From: an uncultured Lachnospiraceae bacterium
GTDB lineage: Bacteria; Bacillota; Clostridia; Lachnospirales; Lachnospiraceae
Direction: 5' to 3'
Length of the DNA stretch: 64,000 nucleotides
Assembly: GCA_947626395.1 (NCBI GenBank)
Contig: CANQRU010000005.1
Coordinates: forward strand, 1-64,000
In this document: positions 9,335 through 20,114 of the stretch, piece after piece
How positions within the stretch are numbered: position 1 is the stretch's first letter
How the letters are laid out: each line of letters starts with the position of its first letter
Program-made: the position numbers and the translations under genes
The notes under the pieces: model-generated
Told to the model about the DNA's origin: nothing
Database searches by the model: none
The model's input: only the letters and a program-made list of their open reading frames with translations

Positions 9335-10789
9335 TTGGCACTGCGGTTTTGGAAACTGGATTCTAATGGGATAAAGCGGCGGACGGTCAGCATGCGCCTG
9401 CCGCTGTTTATCATGTTTCTGCTGATGGGTTTGACGCCCATGATGCTGCAGGGGCTGGTTATGGGGCGCTCTTTCCGGCGGACCCAGATCGAAGGGCGGA
9501 TCATCGAGGTGCAGAACCAGAGCCTGATCACCAGCGACCGGCTGACCAGGGCCGAGTACATGGCGGCGCCCAGCCGGGATGTGCTTCTGGATAAGGAGCT
9601 GGACACGATCGCGGACATTTTCAATGGAAGAATCGTGGTGGTAGACCGGAATTTCCGCATTGTGAAGGACACGTTCAAGCTGTCCGTGGGCAGGATCAAT
9701 GTATCGGAGCCGGTGCTTCGGTGCTTTAAGGGGGAGAACAGTATCCTGCGGGAAGACGAGAAGCAGTATTTCGCGGTGACCGCTCCGATCTATGACAATA
9801 CGGAGACCCGCAATATCATCGGCGTTCTGCTGACCATCGCGTCTACGGAGAACATCCTTTCCAATGTGGACAGTGTGGAAGAAACGTCGAGGCTCTTCGT
9901 CGTGGTGGCGGCCATGGTTCTGATCCTGACCGGGATCCTGCTGACGATGCTTTTTATAAGGCCGTTTGACCGGCTCCAGGTGTCCCTGGACAGGATGGCG
10001 GACGGCAGCCTGGATGAGGCGGTCTCCGAGAATACATACCGGGAGACCAGCAGGATCTCCGAGGCGATCCAGAAGACCAAGACGAAGCTGCAGACCATGG
10101 ACCGTTCGAGGGAGGAATTCGTGGCGAATGTGTCCCATGAGCTGAAGACGCCGATCACGTCGATCCGGGTTCTGGCGGATTCGCTGATGAGCATGGAGGA
10201 CGCGCCGGTGGAACTTTACCGGGAGTTCATGTCGGACATTTCCGATGAGATCGACCGGGAGAGCAAGATCGTGGACGATCTGCTGTCTCTTGTCAAGATG
10301 GACAAATCGGTGGCGGAGCTGAACGTGGCCCAGGTGGATATCAACGTGCTGGTGCAGCAGATATTGAAGCGCCTGCAGCCCATCGCGGAGAAGCGCGGGA
10401 TCGAGCTGATCTACGAGAGCATCCGCGAGGTGACGGCCGATGTGGACGAGACGAAGCTGTCCCTGGCTATCAGCAATCTGGTGGAGAACGCGATCAAGTA
10501 CAATATAGACGGCGGCTGGGTGCGGGTGACGCTGGACGCGGATCACAAGTATTTCTATGTGAAGGTGGCGGATTCCGGCATCGGTATTCCGGAAGACGCG
10601 CAGGACAGCGTGTTCGAGCGCTTCTACCGGGTGGATAAGGCCCGTTCCCGGGAGACCGGCGGCACCGGTCTGGGGCTGTCGATCACGAAGAACGTGGTGC
10701 TCATGCATTACGGAGCCATCCGTCTGCTGAGTAAAGAGGGAGAGGGATCCACATTTACGATGAGGATCCCATTAACCTATATATACTAG
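9335..10789 (+). CDS. Membrane sensor histidine kinase (two-component system)
   Basis: 484 residues. A first membrane helix at about 20-40, an extracytoplasmic sensor of about 150 residues, a second helix at about 188-212 and a HAMP linker precede the kinase core. The phosphorylated histidine is His268 in VSHELKTPITS. The ATPase domain has N box NLVENAIKYN (near 381), G1 DSGIGIP (near 412), F box FERFYRVD and G2 GTGLGLS (near 443). All catalytic motifs are intact. The start is TTG at 9335, supported by GGGGGGAG ten bases upstream; no earlier ATG is available. It is followed after 13 bp by the GerMN lipoprotein gene, so the two are probably co-transcribed. No response regulator gene is adjacent in the window. 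Confidence 0.9.
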   Translation: MALRFWKLDSNGIKRRTVSMRLPLFIMFLLMGLTPMMLQGLVMGRSFRRTQIEGRIIEVQNQSLITSDRLTRAEYMAAPSRDVLLDKELDTIADIFNGRIVVVDRNFRIVKDTFKLSVGRINVSEPVLRCFKGENSILREDEKQYFAVTAPIYDNTETRNIIGVLLTIASTENILSNVDSVEETSRLFVVVAAMVLILTGILLTMLFIRPFDRLQVSLDRMADGSLDEAVSENTYRETSRISEAIQKTKTKLQTMDRSREEFVANVSHELKTPITSIRVLADSLMSMEDAPVELYREFMSDISDEIDRESKIVDDLLSLVKMDKSVAELNVAQVDINVLVQQILKRLQPIAEKRGIELIYESIREVTADVDETKLSLAISNLVENAIKYNIDGGWVRVTLDADHKYFYVKVADSGIGIPEDAQDSVFERFYRVDKARSRETGGTGLGLSITKNVVLMHYGAIRLLSKEGEGSTFTMRIPLTYIY

Positions 10790-10802
10790 AGGAGGCAGGG
10801 TT

Positions 10803-11738
10803 ATGAGATACAGGTTATCAATCGTTGCCTGGCTTCTTCTGATAGTCGGGCTGACCGCCTGCCGGGCGGAAGAGAACGGACAGGCAGAGTACGCCGCCAC
10901 TTACCGGATCTATTATCTGAACAGCAGTATGACGGCGCTTTCGCCTCAGGAATACGGAACCAATACGGTGACCGGCGACCAGGTGATCGGGGAACTGATG
11001 GATCAGTTCCTGACGGCCCCCAACGATGTGGAGAATCAGGTGGCGCTTCCGGGCGCGGTAAGTTATCAGGGCTTCAAACAGGAGGACCGGGTCCTGAATC
11101 TGTATTTTGACGCCGCTTACGGCAATCCTACGATCATGGATCCCACCAGGGAGATCCTGTGCAGGGCGGCGCTGACGAAGACGATGACGCAGATCGACGG
11201 CGTCGATTACATTTCCATCTATACAGGCGACCAGCCGCTTCTGAATTGGGACGGCAATCCGGCGGGACTTCTGGCGGACGCGGATTTCATCGAGAGCATC
11301 AGCGATGTGAATACCTTTGAGAGAAGCCAGCTGAAGCTGTTTTTTGCCGATGAGACGGGAAGCAGGCTGGTGGAGGAGGATCGGGAAGTGGTCCACTCCC
11401 TCAATACGTCCCTTGAAAGGCTGGTGGTCGAGGAAGTGCTTAAAGGACCGCAGATGGAGGGGAGATACGCTGTGGTGCCGCCGGATGTGAAGCTTCTGAA
11501 CCTGTCGGTCAATGAAAATGTGTGCTATATCAATTTTGACGCATCCTTTTTAACCAGCCTGGCGGAGGTGAAGGAGTATATACCGATCTATGCCATCGTC
11601 AATTCCCTGTGCCAGCTGCCTACGGTGTCGCGGGTGCAGTTTACGGTGAACGGTTCGTCGGATGTGATGTTTCGGGATGCGGTTTCGTTAAATACCCAGT
11701 TTGAGAAAAACATGGAGATCGGGGAGGAAAATGAATAG
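10803..11738 (+). CDS. GerMN-domain lipoprotein
   Basis: 311 residues with a lipoprotein signal peptide (LTAC, Cys20), so anchored on the outer face of the membrane. Two GerMN-type modules are visible: about residues 35-150 (RIYYLNSS...VLNLYFDAAYG) and 170-305 (LKLFFADETG...VCYINFDASFL...YAIVNSLCQLP). GerM proteins function in sporulation and germination; in other Clostridia similar lipoproteins sit beside a sensor kinase and may modulate it. AGGAGG ends 6 bases before the ATG. The stop abuts the comEC start. The GerMN assignment is firm; the signalling role is inferred from neighbours. Confidence 0.85.
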   Translation: MRYRLSIVAWLLLIVGLTACRAEENGQAEYAATYRIYYLNSSMTALSPQEYGTNTVTGDQVIGELMDQFLTAPNDVENQVALPGAVSYQGFKQEDRVLNLYFDAAYGNPTIMDPTREILCRAALTKTMTQIDGVDYISIYTGDQPLLNWDGNPAGLLADADFIESISDVNTFERSQLKLFFADETGSRLVEEDREVVHSLNTSLERLVVEEVLKGPQMEGRYAVVPPDVKLLNLSVNENVCYINFDASFLTSLAEVKEYIPIYAIVNSLCQLPTVSRVQFTVNGSSDVMFRDAVSLNTQFEKNMEIGEENE

Positions 11739-14420
11739 TTGAAACGACCACTGGTATTTGCAGCAGGAGGATTCGTACTTGGAGAGGTATGGCTGTTGCT
11801 GCCCGTGGAAATGAAGGCGGTGATTCCGGTTCTTGCGATGGCCGGGGTCTTCTGCCTGTGGATGAAACGACGAGAACGCGGATGCGTGGATGCAAGCGGC
11901 AGGAGCCTGGTGCGATGGTTCCTGCCGCTTTTCTGTTTCGCGGTGCTGGGCGCGGGAAGGCTTTGGGCGGATGAGCGGCTTTCCGCGCGGTGCGCGTCGC
12001 AGATCGCCGCGCTGGAAGGGACTGCGCTGCGGGCGGAAGGGACCCTGGACGATGTGGGAGCCGGTAAGGAGGGCAGCTACGCGGCGGTTCTGACGCTGTC
12101 GGACGTGATGCTTTCTGCGCGGGGAGAGGTGTGGGAGTTTGACGGGGACGTGATGGTGTATCTGGACGAGGCGCCGGCGGGACTTGTTATGGGAGAGGCA
12201 GGGACAGACGCCGGGAATGACGCGGCGCGGACGGGGGAGCTTCGGGTCAGCATGCGGGTCTCCGTGTGGGGAGAACTGGAGACCATGGGCCGCGCCACCA
12301 ATCCGGGACAGTTTGATTTTGGAAAATATTATCACGCGCTGGGGATCGAGGGCCGGATGTTCGGAGAGAATCTGCAGGCGGCCGGAGACGAGTATTCCCC
12401 GTATCTGGACGGGATCTTCCGCCTGAAATGTTGGGCCGGGCGGATTCTTACGCGTCTGTGCGGGGCGGACAGCGACGATGCGGGCGTCTTCACGGCGGTG
12501 GTACTGGGGGATAAGACCGCTCTGGCCTCTGATGTGAAGGAGCTTTATCAGAGAAATGGGATCGCGCACCTTCTGGCTGTCAGCGGGCTGCATATTTCAC
12601 TGATCGGAATGGGACTTTACCGGCTTCTGCGGCGACGACTGGGAATGGGGTTTGAACTGGCCGGCGTACTGGCGGCGGCTGTGACGGTCAGCTATGGGAT
12701 ACTGACCGGGGGCTCGGCCAGCGTGGTGCGGGCCGTGGTCATGGTGTGTCTTCAGATCCTGGCGGATAAGCTGGGGCGGACTTACGATCTGCTCTCGGCG
12801 ATGGCTCTGGCCGCGGTTCTGCTTCTTGCGGAGTCGCCGTCGCTGCTTTTTCAGGCCGGGTTTCAGCTGTCCTTCGGAGCCGTTCTGGCGATCGGGGCGG
12901 TCTATCCGGTGCTGGAGGAGTGGACGGGGGCCGGCCGCGGCGTCACGAAAAACGGACACGACGAGATTAAGAGCGGGGACGGCAGGAACGTCCATGGCAG
13001 AGATGTCCGCAGCGAGAGTCACGGCGGGAACAGACTTGGACAGACCGTGCTTCTGGGGATCGTGATCCAGGTGGTAACGCTGTCGGTTACGGCGTATCAT
13101 TTCTACGAATACCCGATTTATGGGATCGTCCTGAATCTGCTTGTGATCCCGCTTATGGGGTATGTGCTGGTGTCGGGGCTTGCGGGGATCGCGCTGGGAG
13201 CGGTATGGCTTCCGGCGGGGCGCTTCGCTATCGGAACCGGGCATTACATCCTGCGGATTTATGAGTGGCTTTGCCGCGTATTCGAGGAGCTGCCGGGAGC
13301 GGTGCAGATCACAGGACAGCCCCGGATGGCGCAGATCATCGCATATGCGGCGGCGTGGTGCGCGGTGCTTTTGTGGGCGGGACGGTGCGCGGAAGGAGAG
13401 AGACAGCGCGAAAGTGCGGGAGAAGAACCGGATCAGGAGATAGATGGTAAGAGTAAAAAAATCTATAGACGGATAGAAGACGGTGGAAAAGCGGAGGCTG
13501 CAGGAAGACTGCGTCTGACAGTTTTGGCAGTCTGTGTCTGCGCGGGTTACTTGCTCCTGCAGGCACGGCCGTCAGCGGGGCTGCGGGTCACATTTCTGGA
13601 TGTGGGACAGGGCGACGGGATCTGTCTTGAGAGCAGGGAGATGACGGTTCTGGTGGACGGCGGAAGCACGTCGGAGAGGAACCTGGGAGATCAGGTCCTT
13701 GAGCCGTATCTGAAGAGCCGGGGGATCAGCAGGATCGATTATGCGGTGGTGAGCCACGGGGACGAGGATCATATATCCGGGCTTCGGTATCTGCTGGAAT
13801 CGGACTGCGGGATCACGGTCGGTACGCTGGTTCTGCCGCAGCTGGCGAAGGGTGATGAGAAATACGGAGAACTTGAGCGGCTGGCCGGGGCGGCGGGAGC
13901 GGATGTGGTGTGGATGAAAGCCGGTGACCGGATCGGCAACCCTGATTATAACCTACAGGTTACGTGCCTGTATGCCGGCGATCCGGATTACCGGGAAGAC
14001 ACCAACGACCATTCGCTGCTTCTGGAAGTTTCCTATGGAAAGGCGGGGATCCTGCTGACCGGGGATATGAGCGCGGAAGGGGAGAAGCGCTGGCTGGATG
14101 GTGTGCGGGAATCCGGCGCGGCCGCCGGTTTCGGGGACGCCGGCACAGCCCTTGGCCTCGATGGCCGGATCCAGCTTCTGAAGGCGGCTCATCACGGATC
14201 CAGCTATTCCAGCAGCAGTGAATTTCTGGAGTATGCGGATCCGGACTGGGCAGTCATTTCCTGCGGGGCGAATAACCGGTACGGCCATCCGGGCGAAGAT
14301 ACACTGGAGCGGCTGAAGGCCTGCGGGGCCCGGACATTTCTCACGATGGACGGCGGAGCGGTGATGGTGGATACAGATGGAGAGAGGATGACTGTCCGGA
14401 CTTACCTGGACGGAAAATGA
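11739..14420 (+). CDS. comEC: DNA internalisation competence protein ComEC/Rec2
   Basis: 893 residues, somewhat longer than B. subtilis ComEC. It forms the membrane channel for single-stranded DNA uptake. Two N-terminal membrane helices precede an oligonucleotide-binding-like DUF4131 region (about 75-220). The competence domain of multiple helices spans about 240-560 (HLLAVSGLHISLIG motif near 280). The C-terminal metallo-beta-lactamase-like domain (about 610-890) has LDVGQGDG, SHGDEDHISG (HxDxDH metal site), LLTGDMS and AAHHGSSYS, so the nuclease-like site is intact. The start is TTG directly after the upstream stop, with GGGGAGG 11 bases before. Two hydrophilic low-complexity inserts (near 400 and 560) add length. 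No other competence gene is present here. Confidence 0.92.
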   Translation: MKRPLVFAAGGFVLGEVWLLLPVEMKAVIPVLAMAGVFCLWMKRRERGCVDASGRSLVRWFLPLFCFAVLGAGRLWADERLSARCASQIAALEGTALRAEGTLDDVGAGKEGSYAAVLTLSDVMLSARGEVWEFDGDVMVYLDEAPAGLVMGEAGTDAGNDAARTGELRVSMRVSVWGELETMGRATNPGQFDFGKYYHALGIEGRMFGENLQAAGDEYSPYLDGIFRLKCWAGRILTRLCGADSDDAGVFTAVVLGDKTALASDVKELYQRNGIAHLLAVSGLHISLIGMGLYRLLRRRLGMGFELAGVLAAAVTVSYGILTGGSASVVRAVVMVCLQILADKLGRTYDLLSAMALAAVLLLAESPSLLFQAGFQLSFGAVLAIGAVYPVLEEWTGAGRGVTKNGHDEIKSGDGRNVHGRDVRSESHGGNRLGQTVLLGIVIQVVTLSVTAYHFYEYPIYGIVLNLLVIPLMGYVLVSGLAGIALGAVWLPAGRFAIGTGHYILRIYEWLCRVFEELPGAVQITGQPRMAQIIAYAAAWCAVLLWAGRCAEGERQRESAGEEPDQEIDGKSKKIYRRIEDGGKAEAAGRLRLTVLAVCVCAGYLLLQARPSAGLRVTFLDVGQGDGICLESREMTVLVDGGSTSERNLGDQVLEPYLKSRGISRIDYAVVSHGDEDHISGLRYLLESDCGITVGTLVLPQLAKGDEKYGELERLAGAAGADVVWMKAGDRIGNPDYNLQVTCLYAGDPDYREDTNDHSLLLEVSYGKAGILLTGDMSAEGEKRWLDGVRESGAAAGFGDAGTALGLDGRIQLLKAAHHGSSYSSSSEFLEYADPDWAVISCGANNRYGHPGEDTLERLKACGARTFLTMDGGAVMVDTDGERMTVRTYLDGK

Positions 14421-14442
14421 CCAGATTTTATAAAGAATTTCC

Positions 14443-14471
14443 TTGCTTTTTCATGTGTTATCCTATATACT
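14443..14471 (+). promoter_or_regulatory. Promoter of purA
   Basis: TTGCTT (14443-14448), 17-bp spacer, TATACT (14466-14471), just 22 bp after the comEC stop. The predicted leader is about 146 nt and contains a hairpin (GGACAGGAACA pairing with TGTTCTGTGTCC) near 14550-14582 without a T-tract; I see no recognised purine riboswitch. Confidence 0.8.
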
Positions 14472-14623
14472 GTATAGCGGCTGTGCGGGCGGCGGGGGAA
14501 ACCGTCGGAGGTGCGCCGGCAGGACGAATCCGCCGGAACCCCGCAGATTGCGGACAGGAACAGAAGACGTGTTCTGTGTCCGAAAGTAATGATATCCAGG
14601 TCATATGCAAGGAGGAAGTACAG

Positions 14624-15904
14624 ATGGTAAGAGCAATCGTAGGAGCCAACTGGGGCGACGAGGGAAAAGGCAAGATCACGGATATGCTGGCGAAGGAGTC
14701 CGATATCATTATCCGGTTCCAGGGAGGCAGCAACGCCGGCCACACCATTATCAATGAATACGGCAAATTCGCTCTTCACCTGCTTCCGTCCGGCGTATTT
14801 TACAGCCACACCACCAGCATCATCGGCAACGGCGTGGCGCTTAATATTCCCTATCTGATCAATGAGATCCGGTCGCTGGTGGACCGCGGCGTGCCGGCGC
14901 CCCGGATCCTGGTCTCCGACCGGGCCCAGATCCTGATGCCGTATCATGTGCTTTTCGACACCTATGAGGAAGCGCGCCTGGCCGGCAAATCATTCGGTTC
15001 CACCAAATCCGGCATCGCGCCGTTCTATTCGGACAAATACGCGAAGATCGGCTTCCAGGTCAGCGAACTGTTCGACGAGGAGACGCTGAAAGAGAAGGTG
15101 GAGAGAGTCTGCGAGCTGAAGAACGTGATGCTGGAGCATCTGTACCATCAGCCGAAGATCGATCCGGCGGAACTTCTGAATACGCTCCATGAGTACCGCG
15201 ACATGATCGCGCCTTATGTCTGCGACGTGAGCGCGTATCTGGCGGAGGCGATCAGGGAAGGAAAGAATATCCTTCTGGAGGGACAGTTGGGTTCCCTGAA
15301 GGATCCGGATCACGGCATTTATCCGATGGTGACGTCTTCCTCGACGCTGGCGGCTTTCGGCGCCATCGGCGCGGGGATCCCGCCTTACGAGATCAGGAAT
15401 ATCACGGCGGTGGTGAAGGCCTATTCGAGCGCGGTGGGCGCGGGCGCATTTGTCAGCGAGATCTTCGGCGACGAGGCCGACGAGCTGCGGCGGCGCGGCG
15501 GCGACGGCGGCGAGTTTGGCGCGACCACGGGACGGCCGCGGCGCATGGGGTGGTTTGACGCGGTGGCGACCCGCTATGGCTGCCGGATTCAGGGCGCGAC
15601 GGAGGCGGTTCTGACGGTTCTCGACGTGCTGGGCTATCTGGATGAACTGCCGGTCTGCGTGGGTTATGAGATCGACGGCGCGGTGACGAAGGATTTCCCG
15701 ACCACGGTGAAGCTTCAGAAGGCAAAGCCGGTCTATGTGAAGCTTCCGGGGTGGAAATGCGGGATCCGCGGCATTAAGAACTATGAGGATCTGCCGGAGA
15801 ACTGCCGGAATTACATCGAATTCATCGAGAAGGAGATCGGAACGCCCATCACGATGGTGTCCAACGGACCGGGGCGGGATGAGATCATTTACCGGGAGCG
15901 GTAG
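14624..15904 (+). CDS. purA: Adenylosuccinate synthetase
   Basis: 426 residues. Catalyses GTP-dependent condensation of IMP and aspartate to adenylosuccinate, the first committed step to AMP. The N-terminal nucleotide loop GANWGDEGKGK, QGGSNAGHTI, the IMP-site ATTGRPRRMGWFD and C-terminal SNGPGRDEII are all present. The start is fixed by AAGGAGG at 14609-14615; the in-frame extension upstream is untranslated leader. Monocistronic, between its own promoter and a hairpin terminator. Confidence 0.96.
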   Translation: MVRAIVGANWGDEGKGKITDMLAKESDIIIRFQGGSNAGHTIINEYGKFALHLLPSGVFYSHTTSIIGNGVALNIPYLINEIRSLVDRGVPAPRILVSDRAQILMPYHVLFDTYEEARLAGKSFGSTKSGIAPFYSDKYAKIGFQVSELFDEETLKEKVERVCELKNVMLEHLYHQPKIDPAELLNTLHEYRDMIAPYVCDVSAYLAEAIREGKNILLEGQLGSLKDPDHGIYPMVTSSSTLAAFGAIGAGIPPYEIRNITAVVKAYSSAVGAGAFVSEIFGDEADELRRRGGDGGEFGATTGRPRRMGWFDAVATRYGCRIQGATEAVLTVLDVLGYLDELPVCVGYEIDGAVTKDFPTTVKLQKAKPVYVKLPGWKCGIRGIKNYEDLPENCRNYIEFIEKEIGTPITMVSNGPGRDEIIYRER

Positions 15905-15969
15905 GGGATGAATAGATAATAGATGTTCTGGAAGGATTGTGAGTTGAAAACAGAATAGATGTTATGTGT

Positions 15970-16009
15970 AAAGGGCTGCCGCGTCGAATAAGGATGTGAC
16001 AGTCCTTTT
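15970..16009 (+). terminator. Terminator after purA
   Basis: AAAGGGCTG pairs with CAGTCCTTT (one G-U pair) and is followed by TTTTC. The loop is rather long (about 20 nt), so efficiency is uncertain. Confidence 0.5.
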
Positions 16010-16043
16010 CGGTATTGAGAATTGGAATGAGGGAAAATTTGTA

Positions 16044-16072
16044 TTCCAATGTCTGATGGGATATGATATACT
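16044..16072 (+). promoter_or_regulatory. Promoter of the PIN-domain gene pair
   Basis: TTCCAA (16044-16049), 17-bp spacer, TATACT (16067-16072), preceding the PIN gene by 24 bp in AT-rich sequence. Confidence 0.6.
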
Positions 16073-16096
16073 TAAATAAAGAAATGGAGGATCGGT

Positions 16097-16528
16097 ATGC
16101 GGATTTATCTGGATAATTGCTGTTTTAATAGACCGTTTGATGATCAGTCGCAGATGAGAATATTTCTTGAGGCACAGGCAAAACTATATGTTCAGTCGAG
16201 AATACGAGAAGGAATTTATGATCTGGCATGGTCATATATTTTGGATTATGAAAATGAGAAGAATCCATTTGCAGAGAAACGTCTGGCAATTCAACCATGG
16301 AAAAAGATCGCAAAAATTGATATTTCAGAAGAAACAGAAGATATTCTTAACTATGCAGAATCTCTTACGGAACGTGGAGTTAAGGCATTTGATGCATTGC
16401 ATATTTCCTGTGCTGTTGCTGCAGAATGTAAATATTTTCTGACAACAGATAAAAAGTTGCTAAACATCCATATAGAAGAACTTCAGATTGTTAATCCGAT
16501 TACTTTTGTCAACGAAATGGAGGCATGA
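16097..16528 (+). CDS. PIN-domain protein, probable toxin of a toxin-antitoxin pair
   Basis: 143 residues. PIN domains are metal-dependent RNases. Conserved acidic positions are visible: Asp6 in IYLDNCCFNRPFDD, the Glu/Asp cluster near residue 52 (DYENE), Asp98 in KAFDALHIS and Asp117 in FLTTDKKLL, which fit the family active site. The base composition is much more AT-rich than neighbouring genes and uses AT-ending codons, suggesting horizontal acquisition. GGAGG precedes ATG 16097. The downstream small gene begins 2 bp after its stop, so the pair is one unit with the toxin first, the reverse of the common order. Confidence 0.75.
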   Translation: MRIYLDNCCFNRPFDDQSQMRIFLEAQAKLYVQSRIREGIYDLAWSYILDYENEKNPFAEKRLAIQPWKKIAKIDISEETEDILNYAESLTERGVKAFDALHISCAVAAECKYFLTTDKKLLNIHIEELQIVNPITFVNEMEA

Positions 16529-16530
16529 CC

Positions 16531-16731
16531 ATGAAAACAGATACGATCGTAAAGCAGGAAGGCATGAAAGCGTTGATAAATCATCTTGGCTATGTAGATG
16601 CAGAGAGATTTATCATATTGATTACGAAAGAACCTTTTGATTATACGGAATGGAGAAGACAGAATTTGGAAAATGATTTGTCTGTCCGTGAACTCAGTGA
16701 TAAAGCTATGGCATTTTCTAAATTACATTAA
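16531..16731 (+). CDS. Small protein, probable antitoxin partner of the PIN protein
   Basis: 66 residues (MKTDTIVKQEGMKAL...). No strong DNA-binding signature, but the length, position and tight linkage to the PIN gene fit an antitoxin. ATG 16531 is chosen because GGAGG at 16519-16523 is seven bases upstream; the overlapping ATG 16525 would be too close. The EWRRQNLENDL segment near residue 37 looks like a toxin-neutralising helix. AT-rich like its partner. Confidence 0.6.
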   Translation: MKTDTIVKQEGMKALINHLGYVDAERFIILITKEPFDYTEWRRQNLENDLSVRELSDKAMAFSKLH

Positions 16732-16736
16732 TATGC

Positions 16737-16765
16737 AAAAATTCTGCCATTAGGGCAGAATTTTT
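16737..16765. terminator. Bidirectional hairpin terminator
   Basis: Perfect 12-bp stem AAAAATTCTGCC / GGCAGAATTTTT with a 5-nt loop, T-run on both strands. It separates the PIN pair from the minus-strand genes. Confidence 0.9.
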
Positions 16766-16801
16766 GTGTATATAATACGGCTTTGTAGAAAAAGGAAGCG
16801 G

Positions 16802-17047
16802 CTACTTTTCCTGGTTTTTGTTTTTTGTGTCCTGGGGATCCTTTCCGCTTCCGCTGATCTGCCTGGTGATCACGAGAAAACCGTAGATTACCGCCGGCAC
16901 CACGATCGTGCAGAACAGGGCCGCCATAAGGCAGCTTTTGGCAAATGGACTGTCGATCAGGGCGAAGACGATGGTGGCCGCGTACAGGCACGCGATCAGT
17001 ACCAGGGCGATGATCGCCAGGATCCGCCGGGGGGTCATTTTGCTCAT
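16802..17047 (-). CDS. Small two-helix membrane protein, unknown
   Basis: 81 residues from the ATG with AAGGAGAA seven bases upstream. Two hydrophobic helices (about 9-30 and 38-60) are followed by a polar tail rich in Lys, Asn and Asp. Resembles the many small conserved membrane proteins of Clostridia; no family recognised. It starts 21 bp after the YafQ-like toxin stop on the same strand and may be transcribed with it, though its GC-rich composition differs from that AT-rich pair. Confidence 0.55.
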   Translation of the reverse strand: MSKMTPRRILAIIALVLIACLYAATIVFALIDSPFAKSCLMAALFCTIVVPAVIYGFLVITRQISGSGKDPQDTKNKNQEK

Positions 17048-17068
17048 GGTATTCTCCTTGGTCATTAG

Positions 17069-17347
17069 TTAAAATAAATCGCTGTGGGTTCCGGTACGTG
17101 TGAGATAGAGGTATAATTCTTCGTTGTCTATTTCATAAATTAACAGCCAGTCGGGAGTGATGTGGCATTCCCTGCAGCCAATAAAATTACCGGACAGACC
17201 ATGATCTTTGTATTTTGGGGGAAGAGTTTCTCCTAAAGCAAGCAAATTAACCACTACTTCCAGAAGACCGATATTATATCCTCTTCGCTTGATCAGTTTC
17301 AGATCCTGTCGGAAAGCTCCGGTCGGAACAATTCTGTATTTATTCAT
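17069..17347 (-). CDS. YafQ/RelE-family toxin
   Basis: 92 residues. RelE-superfamily mRNA interferase of the YafQ branch: YRIVPTGAFRQDLKLIKRRGYN at the start, LPPKYKDHGLSGNFIGCRECHITPDWLLIYEI in the middle, ending LTRTGTHSDLF. The HITPDWLLIY and RTGTHSDLF motifs carry the family's catalytic histidine and aspartate positions. Its start overlaps the antitoxin gene by 8 bp, the usual order for dinJ-yafQ. It should cleave translated mRNA when the antitoxin is degraded. Confidence 0.88.
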   Translation of the reverse strand: MNKYRIVPTGAFRQDLKLIKRRGYNIGLLEVVVNLLALGETLPPKYKDHGLSGNFIGCRECHITPDWLLIYEIDNEELYLYLTRTGTHSDLF

Positions 17348-17615
17348 CCGGCAGCTCCTCCATAATTTCCTTAAAAGAGCCGTAAGTTTTTTTGTGAGGA
17401 TCTGCTTTCAGACGTCTTACTTCCTCGATGGCTGCTCTGGTTTCCGTATTTGGGATATCCCGCGACAGCTGAAACGGAATTCCCTGTTCACGAATCGCCT
17501 GCTTTACAAAGATGGTCACAGCACTTGATAAAGTTAATCCTAAATCCGAAAAAAGTTCATCAGCCTGTTTCTTGATCTTTTCATCCATACGAACAGTGAC
17601 ATTGACATTAGCCAT
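17340..17615 (-). CDS. RelB/DinJ-family antitoxin
   Basis: 91 residues. The N-terminal ribbon-helix-helix (NVNVTVRMDEKIKKQADELFSDLGLTLSSAVTIFV) binds the operator; the C-terminal half neutralises the toxin. Typical IPF and P-rich linker positions of DinJ are present. The gene lies first in the unit, with a consensus promoter 60 bp upstream, and is likely autoregulated. Confidence 0.9.
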   Translation of the reverse strand: MANVNVTVRMDEKIKKQADELFSDLGLTLSSAVTIFVKQAIREQGIPFQLSRDIPNTETRAAIEEVRRLKADPHKKTYGSFKEIMEELPDE

Positions 17616-17677
17616 GGTGATTCTCCCTTTCCGATATGATTCACTATGAGATATCAGTGGTACTGGTTTTGAAGAAT

Positions 17678-17706
17678 ATCATAGCATCAATTATGGGCGT
17701 TGTCAA
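17678..17706 (-). promoter_or_regulatory. Promoter of the dinJ-yafQ pair
   Basis: Read on the minus strand: perfect TTGACA (17706-17701), 17-bp spacer, TATGAT (17683-17678). A consensus-like promoter suits an autorepressed toxin-antitoxin unit. Confidence 0.85.
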
Positions 17707-17782
17707 TACAAATGCCTTAATTTAAGCTACGTCCGAGCGTCAAGCCTTAATCCAAGCGCCGAATATCACTTTAAACCGGGCA

Positions 17783-19828
<2,046 letters not shown>

Positions 19829-19878
19829 AGCGGTCTCCTTGTAAGGATTTGGTTGGGTGCGCACGGCAGCATGGGTAT

Positions 19879-19907
19879 AGTATAATATGAAACCTGAAAA
19901 CTTTCAA
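19879..19907 (-). promoter_or_regulatory. Promoter of the ABC-F gene
   Basis: On the minus strand: TTGAAA (19907-19902), 17-bp spacer, TATACT (19884-19879). Confidence 0.8.
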
Positions 19908-19958
19908 TCCCGTAAATTCCGCGGATTTCCCGGCTGCCGTTTTTGTGCAAAACTTCCT

Positions 19959-19987
19959 TTGACGGGAGCCGGGATTTCGGGTAAAAT
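19959..19987 (+). promoter_or_regulatory. Promoter of the CarD-like gene
   Basis: TTGACG (19959-19964), 17-bp spacer, TAAAAT (19982-19987). Divergent from the ABC-F promoter about 50 bp away. Confidence 0.8.
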
Positions 19988-20114
19988 AAATACAGAATCA
20001 GCGTGTGGCACTCTGTGCGTAAGTCCAGCAAATGCCGCGTGCTGATTTATTTATTATTACATCCAACGCAGCGGCTTAATGCCGTTTACAGAAATAAAGC
20101 AGGAGGTATGGCAT

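Noticed and set aside
14478-14623. Riboswitch in the purA leader
   Set aside because: A hairpin is present but no conserved purine or other riboswitch core, and no terminator or anti-terminator pair is recognisable.
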